Source: Rotaria sordida
Lineage: Eukaryota > Rotifera > Eurotatoria > Philodinida > Philodinidae
Length of the DNA stretch: 64,000 nt
Reading direction: 5' to 3'
Assembly: GCA_905250125.1 (NCBI GenBank)
Contig: CAJNOL010000771.1
Location: 1-64,000 of the forward strand
Shown here in pieces: positions 1 to 11,625 of this stretch (its first letter is position 1; every line of letters starts with the position of its first letter). Below the pieces are notes generated by a model that saw only the letters and a list, made by a program, of their open reading frames with translations, was not told where the DNA came from and made no database searches. The translations under genes were made by a program, and so were the position numbers.

Positions 1-970
1 TTGATCATACAATAAAATTTAAAAAAATATCGATTAATTTACTAATCACTATTGAAAAACATCCATATCATGAATATTATCTTAGACAATCGACTTGTAT
101 TTGGTGATTTTTTTTAATCATTATATTTCTATTAACAAGCAAACTGAATACGATACTCGAAATCAACATTGAAAATTGAATTACAGAAAGTATTGTTTTA
201 TGTAAAGATAAAATCTTTTTGTAGAATAGTATATCGCAAGAACTGAATGAGAGTATTTCAAAAAAATGTTAAGATGAACTATAGCTGCTATTTTGACAGA
301 ATTATTCTCAGATAAAAAAATACATGAAACAACTCAATTTTTATGTTCATTTTCAATATTATCTTCATTTTAATAGTACACATAAATAGAATGTTTAAAA
401 TCGCTAAAATACGAGTCTACTATTATCATGTTATCCATAATATCGACAGTTTTTTTCAAAAAACATGTCTTCACTAGTCAATAGAATTTTCCAAACTCTA
501 TCAAATAATGTATAAAACGATATTTTTAATTGATTCTAATATTAGAATAATTAATTTTTTTTCCACTAGACGTTCAATAATTATGTAGCATGCATTATGA
601 TTTATTAATAATAAAATAGTATAAAAGCAAGTCATCTTTAATATAATTTTTTGTATGACATGATATCTAAAAATAATTCTCTAGAGAACTACACTAAAAT
701 CAACTAACTCTAACATTCATTTGATACACCAGAAAGAATTTGTAAAATGTTCTCCGACATAAAATATTTAATTAATTTTAAACTTAATTAATAATTCATA
801 AAATTAGTTAACCGGATTTTTTTTATTCCGTACACATATCATTGAGGATATCCTCTATAGACAGACAAAGGTTCATGTTAGGTTAATGTAACTACCCTTT
901 TCCTCCGTTCTCTCCTAAATTTCAAAGTAAATATGATATTTAGTTTGTATACGGTTGTTTTTTTCTTAAG
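1..970. other. AT-rich gene-free stretch
   Basis: No exon with splice sites or a sustained open frame was found on either strand. It lies upstream of the metalloprotease-like exon and would hold its missing first exons if they exist, but none could be recognised. Confidence 0.5.
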
Positions 971-1605
971 ATATCATTGATAATACAATTGAAGAGATAA
1001 TTGAGAAACGTGGCATAGTATTCGCCAACCTATCAACATGTTTTAGTGCCATGACATGTTTCAACAGAACAATAATTATAAATAAAAATATTATACTATT
1101 AGAATTAATTGATGATGCAAAAAATTTGAAGGATAATTTAATTATGTTTGGAGCATTATTAGTGATTATGTTACATGAATTTTTTCATGTTTTACGTTGT
1201 ACAACAATAGAACATGCATTCAATCCATTTTATGAACGAACACCACCTCGAAAAATTCCATCACGTCACAATATAGAAATGGCTGAAGGTGGTAAACAAT
1301 TAGAAGATTGTTTATTTGGTATTGTATGCGAAAGTGTTGGTTATCTCGATGGAGAATTTTTATTAAATTCTCAAAATTGGATTAATCATGATCATGAAGA
1401 ATTTAAAGAAAAATTTAATGATGCAAGAACACGTGATTTACAAGAAAATAAAAAACATAATCGATGGATTATACCATGTAAATCTCATATAATTCATGAT
1501 GATACGGAAACGCACGTTCCAACAACAACAACAACAACATCTTCAAAACGATGGACAATACCTGGATGTGCATTGTCAACACCGTTCTCTCGCATTGAAC
1601 AATAG
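971..1605 (+). CDS. HExxH metalloprotease-like protein, terminal exon only
   Basis: The open frame runs past the first ATG (1051) back to a likely splice acceptor: a T-rich tract ending TTAAG at 966-970, with an in-frame TAA inside that tract. The exon therefore probably starts at 971 and encodes about 210 residues up to the stop at 1605. It contains HEFFH inside a hydrophobic helix (LLVIMLHEFFHVLR), the zinc-binding HExxH of metallopeptidases. About 40 residues later an EMAEGGKQLEDCLFG segment offers a Glu that could be the third ligand. The tail holds a Thr tract and is low complexity. No upstream exon was found in the first 970 bp, so the gene is either truncated or separated from its 5' part by a long intron. 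The family is not identified and the protease role is inferred from the motif only. Confidence 0.55.
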
Positions 1606-4600
1606 GCCATTTTTTTTAAACATTCAGTTTATTGTTCCATAAAGGTTAACATTTGACAAGAACATAAATCTATACGCACATTACAAAGATATATATTTAA
1701 AAAAAAAAAGAAAATCCTTCTACCCATAAAAATCAGATTTAAAATCTTTGTCATGATTCACATACATATTTATTTATTTACGATGGTTTAACATAGAAAT
1801 ATTTCAAGACAAAGTATTCTAGAGTTAAGCTTGATTTTTTGAAAAATGCATATTGTTCTCTATGAATATCAATAAAAGATATCACATCCTGGTATATATG
1901 TTTTGCACATTCAGCAAGTCTTTTAAGGAAACGACTATTTTTCCTAAAGCTCTTACTATTGCAATACGTTTTAAACGGAGATTTCGTAATGAAGTAAGCT
2001 GTCAACATTTGTCTGTAAGTGTCTGGTTGAGGGGCTGTATCTAAATAGTTTTTAAACCTTATTCAATATTTAAATAAATAGTCACGCAAAGAAAGTTCGC
2101 GACTTAACACGAGTGTAGCGAAATCATCATAACCCGAAAGGGAATACACCATCCTTAAACCTGTTCCAAAAACGTGTTCAATTTTTTGTTTTTGTTTGTC
2201 GATAAAATGAAAAAAACAAAAAAATAGCTAGATGAATTGAGGAAAAGAAAAAGCTAGAAATAGTCTTCTTCTTATCTTAATCTCGTTTTGAGGGATTGTA
2301 TCGAATATTTTTCTCAAGCCATTGTATGACTTCCTTACTTTTTTCAATTTTAGTTTCCATGTCGCCATTATCTTTTTTTATTAGAATTAACAATCGAACA
2401 TTTATTTTTAAATTCAATTTAACAAATTTATTTTTATTAAAGATTCATCTATTCATCCGTTTTTTTTCTATACAAATAAAAAAAAACCCTCGAAAGTATA
2501 ATTAATAAATATATGTTAAATAGAATTCTCATAGAATTCTAACTATATTTTAAATAAATAAGATTTTTATTTTTATTTAAAATAAATATCTTTCAATTGT
2601 TTATTTAAATATATTAATAATGAAACAATGTAAGAGAATAAAAATATTTTATTTTATTTAAAATATTCTCATATCGATATTCCTAACTCTTCATTTTCTT
2701 CAATTATATTTATCTTTTTATTAGTTTAATTATTTTATAGTTTTATCAATAATCTTTCTAAAACAATAATTATTTCTAAAACAATAATAAGTTCGATATT
2801 ATCTTTATTTAACTTTATTCGTATGTTTCTTTTTTTCGAAAGATGAATTTCGTTTAAATGATATAAGAGTTATTTTATCCTCATAGTTTAATATTGTTTA
2901 ACTAATCAATATCGAAACAACAAACTTTTTTTTATTTAAAAGACTCAACTTATTTAAGAATAATTAACGAGAGTTAAATCGTTTAAATAACTTTTGTCTT
3001 TATTTTAATATTATTAAATAGTTCGGGTATAACAAAACTAGTCCTAATTCTACTCTTATAATATAGTTACAATTAAATTGTTCATTTATTAAATAACAAA
3101 TAAATATATTAAAATGTATATTTTTTTTCTATAAAATAATTTCGATTTAGTAAAACTGATTGAAATATTCTTTGAGATATGTTCTTATTTAAAAATTTCA
3201 AAAGGATAATATTTTCAAAGAGAATTTTCTTGATGATGACAATATTCATATTGTTTTAGAATTGTAATACGAAAAAAATTTTCCAAGTTTATCAGAGTTA
3301 GAATCACGTTTCAAAGTGAAAATGTTTGACTCTGTCTTAATAAAACACACTCTTCTCCTTCAAGACAAATCATCATCTCTATAGATTTGGAAAAAAATAC
3401 ACAAAAATCACCTCCAACACAGAAAAAAAAACAATATATATATATATATATATATATCCCTCTTCTAACGCATTCTCCTCTCATCTATCACATGGCAATC
3501 ATGCTCTTCTACTTAGAGAATGACTCATGTGAACAGAGGTGGGAAAAGAGGGAAACAAAAGAACAAGAAAAAGAAAAAAAAATAAGCAAAGAATGCAACG
3601 AAGACTGTTTAGAAACTGATCTAGAAGATTTGTCATGACCGATGGGCATGACACTTCGCTACTAATTACTCATACGGAGTTGACAAATAAATAAAATATT
3701 TCCAAATATTGAATCATAATCAATAAAGATCAACCCAACGAAGAACCGCATCAGTGGTACCTTTCAGCATATATTATGGATGCATCAATTTCAGTCGAAT
3801 TGTTTATCCATTTCTTTTGTCTATACAATTAACTGATAAAGAATTTATTTGATAATCATTATTTCGGTTTTTGACTAAACCTTTTCAGAATGAGGAATCC
3901 TGAATCTGAAATGAAAATTTCAAAATTTCGAGTCAGATTTTTCCACTAAAAAAAAGTTAGTTTATGAAAAAGTTCTATTTTTTTGGCAAAAAAAGTCAAA
4001 CTGAAAATTTTGAAATTTTCATTTCAGATTGAGATTCGTTGATCCCGAAAATCTTTGGTCAAAAACTGAAATAGTGATTATCGAATAAATTCTTTGTCAG
4101 TTAATTGAATATCCAATAGAAATGGATACTCAATTGGACTAGAACTGGTGCATCCTTAATAGATGTTAATAGAGTGCTCAAAGATGCGGAAGATACCACC
4201 CATATACTATTCCGCTTGGCACCTCGGCATCCTTTCAAGAGGTAACCAGCATCTGAGTACCTTTCAATCATTTTGGGTGATAAGGTGTTCTAGTTTCTCC
4301 CTTGGACGAAAGACATTAGCATTATATTAAATATTAAAATAAAGAAGAAAAGAGCAGATTGAATAAGTCTACTGGAGTCCGTTGAACTCTGATTTAATCT
4401 TTTGAAATATTTCTTAGATTTATCGAATCTATAAAAAAACAAAGCATTATTTTAAACATATTTATCGATTAATCTCTAAATATAATTGAATTTAATTCTA
4501 TTCGAAATAGTTTCTTAATTTAATAAATCGATATTGGAATGTTATTTATCCGTAAAAAGTATTTTATAAGATTATTTATTTATTGTTGGGCATATTGATA

Positions 4601-4883
4601 AAGTAATACCAAAACAAAAATGATAATAAATAAATGAAAGAAGATATTTTTATAATTAATAATAATATTATTGAATAATTGTTTAATGAATGAATTTATT
4701 ATTTAAAAAATATTATTTACATAATTATTTTCTTGATAAACATAAGAAAAATTTCAAAATAAAATATATATTAATTAATTAAATAAAACTTCTGATCAAC
4801 TAAGAAAAATAATTATGGAATTTATATTGAACGAAAAAAAAAACGCCGAATAATATATTTGATAAAAATGAAAAAAAAAAGCA
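1606..4883. other. Gene-free stretch with (AT)n and a foldback element
   Basis: AT-rich sequence without a credible gene. Short open frames (for example 3387-3638) cross the (AT)n microsatellite near 3435-3457 and encode only low-complexity peptide. The foldback element at 3778-4155 is listed separately. Confidence 0.5.
3778..4155. repeat. Foldback (long inverted repeat) element A
   Basis: The sequence from GGATGCATCAATTTCAG (3778 on) is repeated in inverse orientation ending at TGGTGCATCC (about 4155). The arms can be followed for about 160 bp at roughly 80% identity by eye, including a shared run of AATCTGAAATGAAAATTTC close to the centre. The inner spacer is short. The similarity may continue outward to about 3750 and 4200. 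There is no coding capacity, so this is a MITE or foldback-type non-autonomous DNA element. No clear target-site duplication was found. Confidence 0.75.
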
Positions 4884-5974
4884 TTAATTTGAAATTTTAA
4901 TAATATAAATACTCATATTATCAGTTGATCCTAAAATAAAAGATTGATCTAATAATTGAGATGCAATATCTTGAATAGATGTATTTGATGCTTTTTGAGA
5001 AACAAATTGTGCAACTTGTTCATTTGTCATAACATCCCAAATTCCATCACAAGCAATAATAACAAATGATGCTGATGAATTAATTGGATATTGAATAATA
5101 TCAGGTGATGCTGGAATAAATCGTTTATCGAATGTATAATCTCCTAATGTTCGACTAATAGCAAGTTTATATTCAACACGTGGTACATCATTTTCACATT
5201 GAGTTACTCGTCCTCCAGCTTTTTCAATACGTTTTTTTTCTTGTTCAACACTTGGTTTATGATCTTTTATTTAATTAATTTTATTTATATTAATAAATAA
5301 AATAAAATAAAATAAAATATGATTAATTACCTTTTGTAGATGCTAATACTTGTCCATTATTTGAAATAATTATTCCACGAGAATCGCCAAGATTAATTAA
5401 ATAAATATATAATGGTCCAATTAAACATACTATCTAAATAATTAAATAATAAAACAAAAATAAAAATAAAAACAAATAAATAATTAAATCGATAAACATA
5501 CACAAACAGATCCACTTTGATCATTAACTAAAGTAGATAAATGTTTATCTAATTGAAGAAATTTATTTTTAATAATATAACTAAATTGATTTATATTAAA
5601 TTGAGATTTGTCAATTAATTCATTATTTGGATTTAGTCGAATTTGATTTAATGCATCAATTATATATTTATCAACAAGATTAGCTGCATTTTTTGCTGTA
5701 TCAATACCTAACAAAAAAAGGAAAACAAAAAATTTAAATAATAAAAAAGAAATCGAAAACCATTATGTCCATCAAAAATCGAAAAATAAGACCAACGTTT
5801 CCATGATTGATCATCAATTGGTATTAAATGTTTATGAAAATCTTCATTTGATGTTCTCCATCCTTGCATTCCAGCAAAAGCAAATAATTGATTATAAGTA
5901 ATATCTTTTCTTGTTTTTGGATAATATGAAAAAATATTTTTTTTTATTTTATCATCACTTTTTTTCTCAAACAT
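4884..5974 (-). CDS. PP2C-family Ser/Thr protein phosphatase (PPM1-like)
   Basis: Metal-dependent (Mg/Mn) protein phosphatase that removes phosphate from Ser/Thr. Four exons on the minus strand, 5761-5974, 5502-5707, 5331-5433 and 4884-5263, join through GT..AG introns of 53, 68 and 67 bp into 300 codons plus TAA. PP2C motifs appear in order: MQGWRTSNED, FDGHNG, LGDSRGI, KDHKPSVEQEKKRIEKAGG, LAISRTLGDY, ACDGIWDV and STDNMSIYII. All metal-ligand acidic positions (NED, DGH, CDG, TDN) are retained, so it should be active. The MQGWR opening resembles PPM1A/PPM1B/PPM1G rather than plant-type PP2C. Length is near the catalytic domain alone, with no regulatory tail. The ATG at 5972-5974 is the first in frame; an alternative start lies only a few codons away. 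No membrane segment or signal peptide is seen. The paralogue identity is uncertain. Confidence 0.92.
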
Positions 5975-8900
5975 TTCTTAACAGAAAAAAAAACAGAATT
6001 TATTTTCAATAATAGAATATATTATATTCACTCCAAATCAATTTTTAATAGAATCTTATTCACATACTAGAATTAGTTGCCATTTAGTTTTTTTTTCCTA
6101 CACTTTCTAATCCAATTATATTTAAAATGATCCAATCCTTTTCTTGACACCGACTCTTCCTATGATTATTCAACCTTTGTTTTTTTTGTTTTCTTTTTAT
6201 CATTCCTCAATTTGGTTATTCTCTTTCTATTCTTTTATATATTCGTCTAAACAAATCTGTTTATTATGTAAATTTGTTTTCAACCTTACTCACATATATA
6301 AAATGCGTATTTTATTCTCACCTTTATCTCGAATATCTTTGCCACATGTCAATGCATTTTACAAACAGTTTTTTTTTAAACTTATTTGAAAATCGTCTCA
6401 TTTTATTTAAAAACTATTTTTATTTGTTTTTCCTATGATAAAATCTGATATATCAATATTGATCAAATTTACAATAAATAGGATATATAATCAGTCTGGT
6501 TAAATATGATAAATATCTCAATAGGATTCTCTCTATATATACGTGAAGAATTATTCTAATTGATATATAATCATATTGTTTATTTTGGATATATTTCTTG
6601 ATGTTGATTATTGAATATGTACCCAACTAAAGATAAAAAAAGGAAGATTCTATTGATATATATTATTAAAATAAAAAAGAACTAAAGAGATAATTATTTT
6701 ATTTAAATTAATTATTAGTCAACAAAACTCTTTTTTTTAAAACTTTTCAATTAAATCTTTATAATAAAACAAAATTTATCATTATTTTATTGAAAAATTT
6801 GATTTATTTATTAAATAAATGATTAAATGGTTATTATATTTAACAAATAAGATTGATAAAATGAGTAATCGGTCTTCTATGTTATAATTAATCATATATT
6901 GGATATGATTATGTTTGTTTTATCTTATTATATTATAAATAAAATTATAAATATTATATTGTTAATTATTTTATAAAAAGATATTATTTATATTTAATTA
7001 AAGATAAATTGAAGAAAATAATTTATTTAAATGATATATTTGAATAAATATTTAAAATGATTTTATTTGTTGATTATAAATCTTGTCCTCAATAACCTAT
7101 CTTTACAAATTTCGACAATCGTCATTTCGATATTATTATTAGATATTTATCTTATATCGATTCTTTTCTTTTTATCATATTATTAAATCATTCGAGAGAA
7201 ACGAAATAAACAATTATTTCATAGGGATATATTCATATATATATATATATATATAGAAATAAATTCAAATATTTTTTAAATATTTATATATTAGATTTTC
7301 GTTGATTTTTTTTCATTGATTCAACATTATTAAAAATAAGTTAAAACTAAAATTAATAAAAGCTGATTTATATCGATATTCAATTTATTTTCTATTCAAA
7401 TTGATTTTTAAAATCAATCGTCAATATATTTATAATCAGTTGGTTTACAACATTATTTAAATAACAACTCTCAATATTCTATCTTTCTTAATGAAAAAAG
7501 AAACGTTATCGGTTTTTTTTTCTTGTTTATTAAACTAGCAAACAAAAAATTTTATTTATTCGAGCTTTCTACTCAGAAAATCTCTATTAGATTTAAGAAA
7601 AAACGAGAGAAAAAGACGAATTTGAACTTTTTAACTGAAATAATATTAACAATGATAATTTAAATAATGATTTATTTATTATTGTTTATCATTTTCTATC
7701 ATAGTTATATTTAGTACTCGAACGATAAATAGAATTCTAATATATATTTTTTATTTCAATAACTGATTTATCACTGGAAAAAAAACAAATATTCATTTCA
7801 CCGAATTTATCTTTCTTATAAAAAAAAACAAAACTTTTTATCAGAATAAATAATATTATTTAACGAATAAGACTATCAGTTAAATATTCTTCTCGACATT
7901 AAATTCATTTGTTAATTAACATATATATATATCGATTTGAATTAAACAACAAACAAATAAGATTTTATTGATATTAGATTATTTTTTTGTCAGTTCCCCT
8001 TTAAATATAATATAGAAAAAAAGCAATAACATTCATTTCTAACCTTCATATTTGTTTGTTTAAATTTGATCGAATCATTAAAATCTATCCTCTTTTAGAT
8101 AAGCTCTGACCAATTTTCGTCAACTTATAAGACATTGAAGAGAATCAAAAGTAATTCGATCGACACATTAATCCACCTACTATCTGACAACATAATATAT
8201 TGCATTCTCACATCCACAACCATATAAATAGCTACATCCTCACTGACACAACAGGCATAAACAGGAGACACATAGAGATAATATACCAATAATCATGTTC
8301 ACAGGCACATCCATAGAAGTATGAGTCTCTTTTTTATCAATATTCCTATGAAGAAAATTCAAGATTATAGCTGATAATTATCTCCTTTGGAACTTTTAAG
8401 ATACTTTTCATGTTTTATGATTAATTCTTGATCATGTAAATGGATCATATCTTAACTCTAACGTCTAATTTTATTCTCAATAAAATCTTCACTTCTCTTA
8501 TCTTCATTGTGTCATTAAAAAACTAAAAATAAGTTAATGACCATTTATTTTTGTCGAATAGAAATCTAATGTCCTATTTTGTTAGTAGTTGATTGATGTA
8601 GACAATAGTAAGAAATATTTTTCATTTGATCATATTTTGCCTTTGGCGTCTTTCGATTAAAAGAAAAGGTGGAGAAAGAAAAAGTGCAACTCATATATGA
8701 ATTTATTCTTGTAAGTTTTACCCAAAATGAGATATGTCCATTGTCTTCAATCGGTCGGTTAAAACTAATTAATCTGAGGTAACAATGATTGATCAAAACA
8801 AAATATAAGAATATATTTAAAAATAATTATCTCTTCAACAATAGATAAATATATAGATATCGAATAGATTTTAACAATAAATATAATATAAGAGAATTAG

Positions 8901-11163
8901 AAAAATTTATTTAAAGATCTGAGTGTTAACCTTATTTTGATTTAATTGAGTATGGTGTATCTTTATTAAAATGGAATCAATGGTCAATAGGATTTTCTAT
9001 AATGATAGATTGAGTGAGTCTAATCATTTTTAATTTAATTCGAAATAAAATCTTATTCTTTATTTATTCTATTTCGAATATATTTATTATTTGAGATAGG
9101 TTTTCCTTTCTATCAAACGATTGATCATATTTTAATATCCTTTTTTTTTCGTTCTCAATTTAAAGAAAAAAAAAAACTTTTCCATGTTAATTCATTTCAA
9201 TTGAATATAATTATAAAAAAATATTCTTTAATTAAATAATTTGTCTTCTATTAAACATGTTCGATTAAATATTATTTTAACTAATAATTATAGAAAGAAT
9301 AAAAAGGTTGGTACTTATTGATTAAATATCCTTATTATCAATATATACTTGGGATTATTTTATCGAAATATAAATAGAGAAATATTTGAAATTTTTTATC
9401 TATTTTAATAGATTATTTTATATTGATCGAGATCCAATAGATTTTTTTTGTTTTATTTCAAATAAAAGTTGAATGTCTTTGTTTAAGATTGATAAAAATA
9501 AAATAAAATTCCTATAAAACAAATAATATATATTTTCAAAAATGATTATAATAGAATTGATTCTCTACTTAATTGAGGTTCATTTAAAAGTTGTTCACCG
9601 TTTTTCTCTTTTCGATATTGTTTATAATAAAATCGTTAATTATATCTTTATCCATTGAACAGCTTTAAACAATTTCTTCTATATTTATAATCAATAATGA
9701 TCAAATCAATCAATTTCGATTATTTTCTTTTTCAATTTTCTATAATTGTTTTTTTTTGTTGTTGAAATAAATCATTCGAATAAAATATGTTCAAAGGATA
9801 TTTATCATATAAAATAGTTGATCCGAATCTATTCAAATCAAAATCTAATATTCTTATCATTAATTGATTGAATTAAAAATGGCTATATTAATCATTAAAA
9901 CTTCTATATTATAAAACTAGCTCTATATTATATGAGAATCTTATTTAATATAATAATTAATTATTTATCCTATATCTCCAAAGGTAACATAATATAATCA
10001 TTTTATCAATTAAATATTAACTGAAAAAAAAGCAAATCATATTCAAAGGATGGATATTATTATGATAATCACAGTTCTATTCTTCCTATTAATATTATTA
10101 AGAAATTTTAGAACAAATCTAATTGAAAAGCCTAGTCGAAATCGAATAAATTTAACGAGAAATAATTATTTTAAACAACATAATATTATTGATTAAAAAT
10201 AGGCTAAAATCTCTAATATGGCATTATCAACTGAAGACGATCAATCATTAATTGATATTCAATATATATATATATAAGTAATAATCGTTTAATTTATTAA
10301 TTTAATTGAAAATATTCTCGATTAGGATGTATTCAGCCTGTCCACAGGTAAGGTACTAACTCATTTTTAACTTTCTCATTGTTATAACTCGATAAGTTAA
10401 GGTGACAAAGAGGTGAATCTTCCACTGAAGGAATATATACGAAAGTTCTAGTTTGACAAAAATTTTCATTTGATTTGGTCGAACTATGACCATTCTAGAA
10501 GGATAGAAAGTGATGATAAGGCGCTGATTGAAAATAATTCTTCCGATGAAAGTCGCCCAAATAACGATCACATTCAGAAAAATATTCTTGTTCGAAACAA
10601 AATCGTTTTATCTCTGTTTGAAGGTAAGAGAAGAGACCTGACAATGATAATATGTCTTTTTTGTAAGGTTGCTCCTCCAAACAATTCTCATAAATATATT
10701 AAGAGTAAGCCACTCATCAATTTTGTTTTGAGCTCCTTAAAAAGGCACACTTTTTTAAATAGGTTTTATAACAATAGAAGATGATCAATTGATGTCAAAC
10801 TCTAGATCAAGAATTCTTATTCAAGGTTGATTAACCATGATCAAATTATTGAATAGATTCAAGATCAACTTTATACATTGTTTCATTTCGGTCTAATTCT
10901 ATTTTTATTAAAACTTACTTTAGCTCAAAGTAAAAACAAAACAACAAAACTTCTCTTAGGTCGATTATTTTCTCAAGTAAAGTGTGTTGAAATTGATAGA
11001 TGTCGCATTGTGGTTATATATTAATTGAATGATGTGTTTTTTTTATAAAATAGAGAATGTTTATGATTCGTTTAAATAAATGATATGACGTGTTAGTTAT
11101 TATTGTTTAATAAAAATTCTAATATAATTGTATTGTTTAAAAAAAAAAAAGTTTAAATAAAAG
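5975..11163. other. Long AT-rich gene-free stretch
   Basis: About 5 kb with no convincing exon. It holds an (AT)n run near 7229-7252 and a CACATCC-rich degenerate block at about 8150-8320. A more complex segment at 10320-10790 has overlapping short frames on both strands and looks like a decayed repeat, not a gene. Confidence 0.5.
8150..8320. repeat. Degenerate CACATCC/CCACA-rich block
   Basis: Words such as CACATCCACAACC, CTACATCCTCAC and GGCACATCCATAG recur in a short C-biased, T-poor stretch. This is the complement of the GATGTGG/TGTGGG words that dominate the 22-25 kb block. The copy is short and diverged. Confidence 0.4.
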
Positions 11164-11625
11164 ATGACATCATATTTTGATGAACATAATTGTCAACCAT
11201 TAGAATCAGGAGAAGAACCAAATCATTTATTGGATTTAGCTCGTTTATTATTAGATAGTGGAATTGGTGCACAATTTCAATTAGAATTTGAACGTATATT
11301 TGGTAATGTTGATGGTAGAAAACAACCACCAGCAGCTAAACATATTATTGAAAATTTACCATTAATTAATTATTTTAATAATGATGAAAAATGTTCAATT
11401 TGTTTAAAAGAATTTCAATTAAATTTAACAACAGAACTCCCATGTCATCATAAATATTGTAAAATTTGTATTATTGAATGGCTTAAATTAGTTAATTCAT
11501 GTCCAATGTGTAGAATTGAATTTGAAACTGATGATAAAGATTATGAAGAATATAAAAAACAAAAACAACGTTTAAAACAAAGACAAGTTGAATTAGATGA
11601 TTTACATAATTCAATGTTTTCATAA
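11164..11625 (+). CDS. RNF181: RNF181-like RING finger E3 ubiquitin ligase
   Basis: A 153-residue intronless protein that matches vertebrate RNF181 in length and layout. It has an N-terminal TSYFDEHNC signature, then a PPAAKHIIENLP linker before the RING, a RING at about residues 77-118, and an acidic and coiled tail ending LDDLHNSMF. RNF181 is an E3 that passes ubiquitin from E2 to substrates in the cytosol. RING ligands are CSIC, CHHKYCKIC and CPMC. In vertebrate RNF181 as I recall it, the fifth ligand is His (C3H2C3 type); here it is Cys (C-x-H-x2-C-x2-C), giving a C3HC4 arrangement, which should still bind zinc. The ATG follows an A-rich leader and there is no upstream in-frame coding. 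Identification is strong because similarity extends outside the RING. Confidence 0.9.
   Translation: MTSYFDEHNCQPLESGEEPNHLLDLARLLLDSGIGAQFQLEFERIFGNVDGRKQPPAAKHIIENLPLINYFNNDEKCSICLKEFQLNLTTELPCHHKYCKICIIEWLKLVNSCPMCRIEFETDDKDYEEYKKQKQRLKQRQVELDDLHNSMFS

Noticed and set aside
1778-2008. Minus-strand 76-codon frame with moderately complex peptide
   Set aside because: No splice sites, no recognised motif, and an overlapping plus-strand frame of similar quality. It could be a relic but cannot be supported.
3387-3638. Plus-strand frame with a polar tail
   Set aside because: It crosses an (AT)n microsatellite (a Tyr-Ile run) and a purine-rich simple tract; it is not a gene.
10356-10784. Overlapping frames on both strands
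   Set aside because: Three mutually exclusive frames in the same place without motifs; more likely a decayed repeat.
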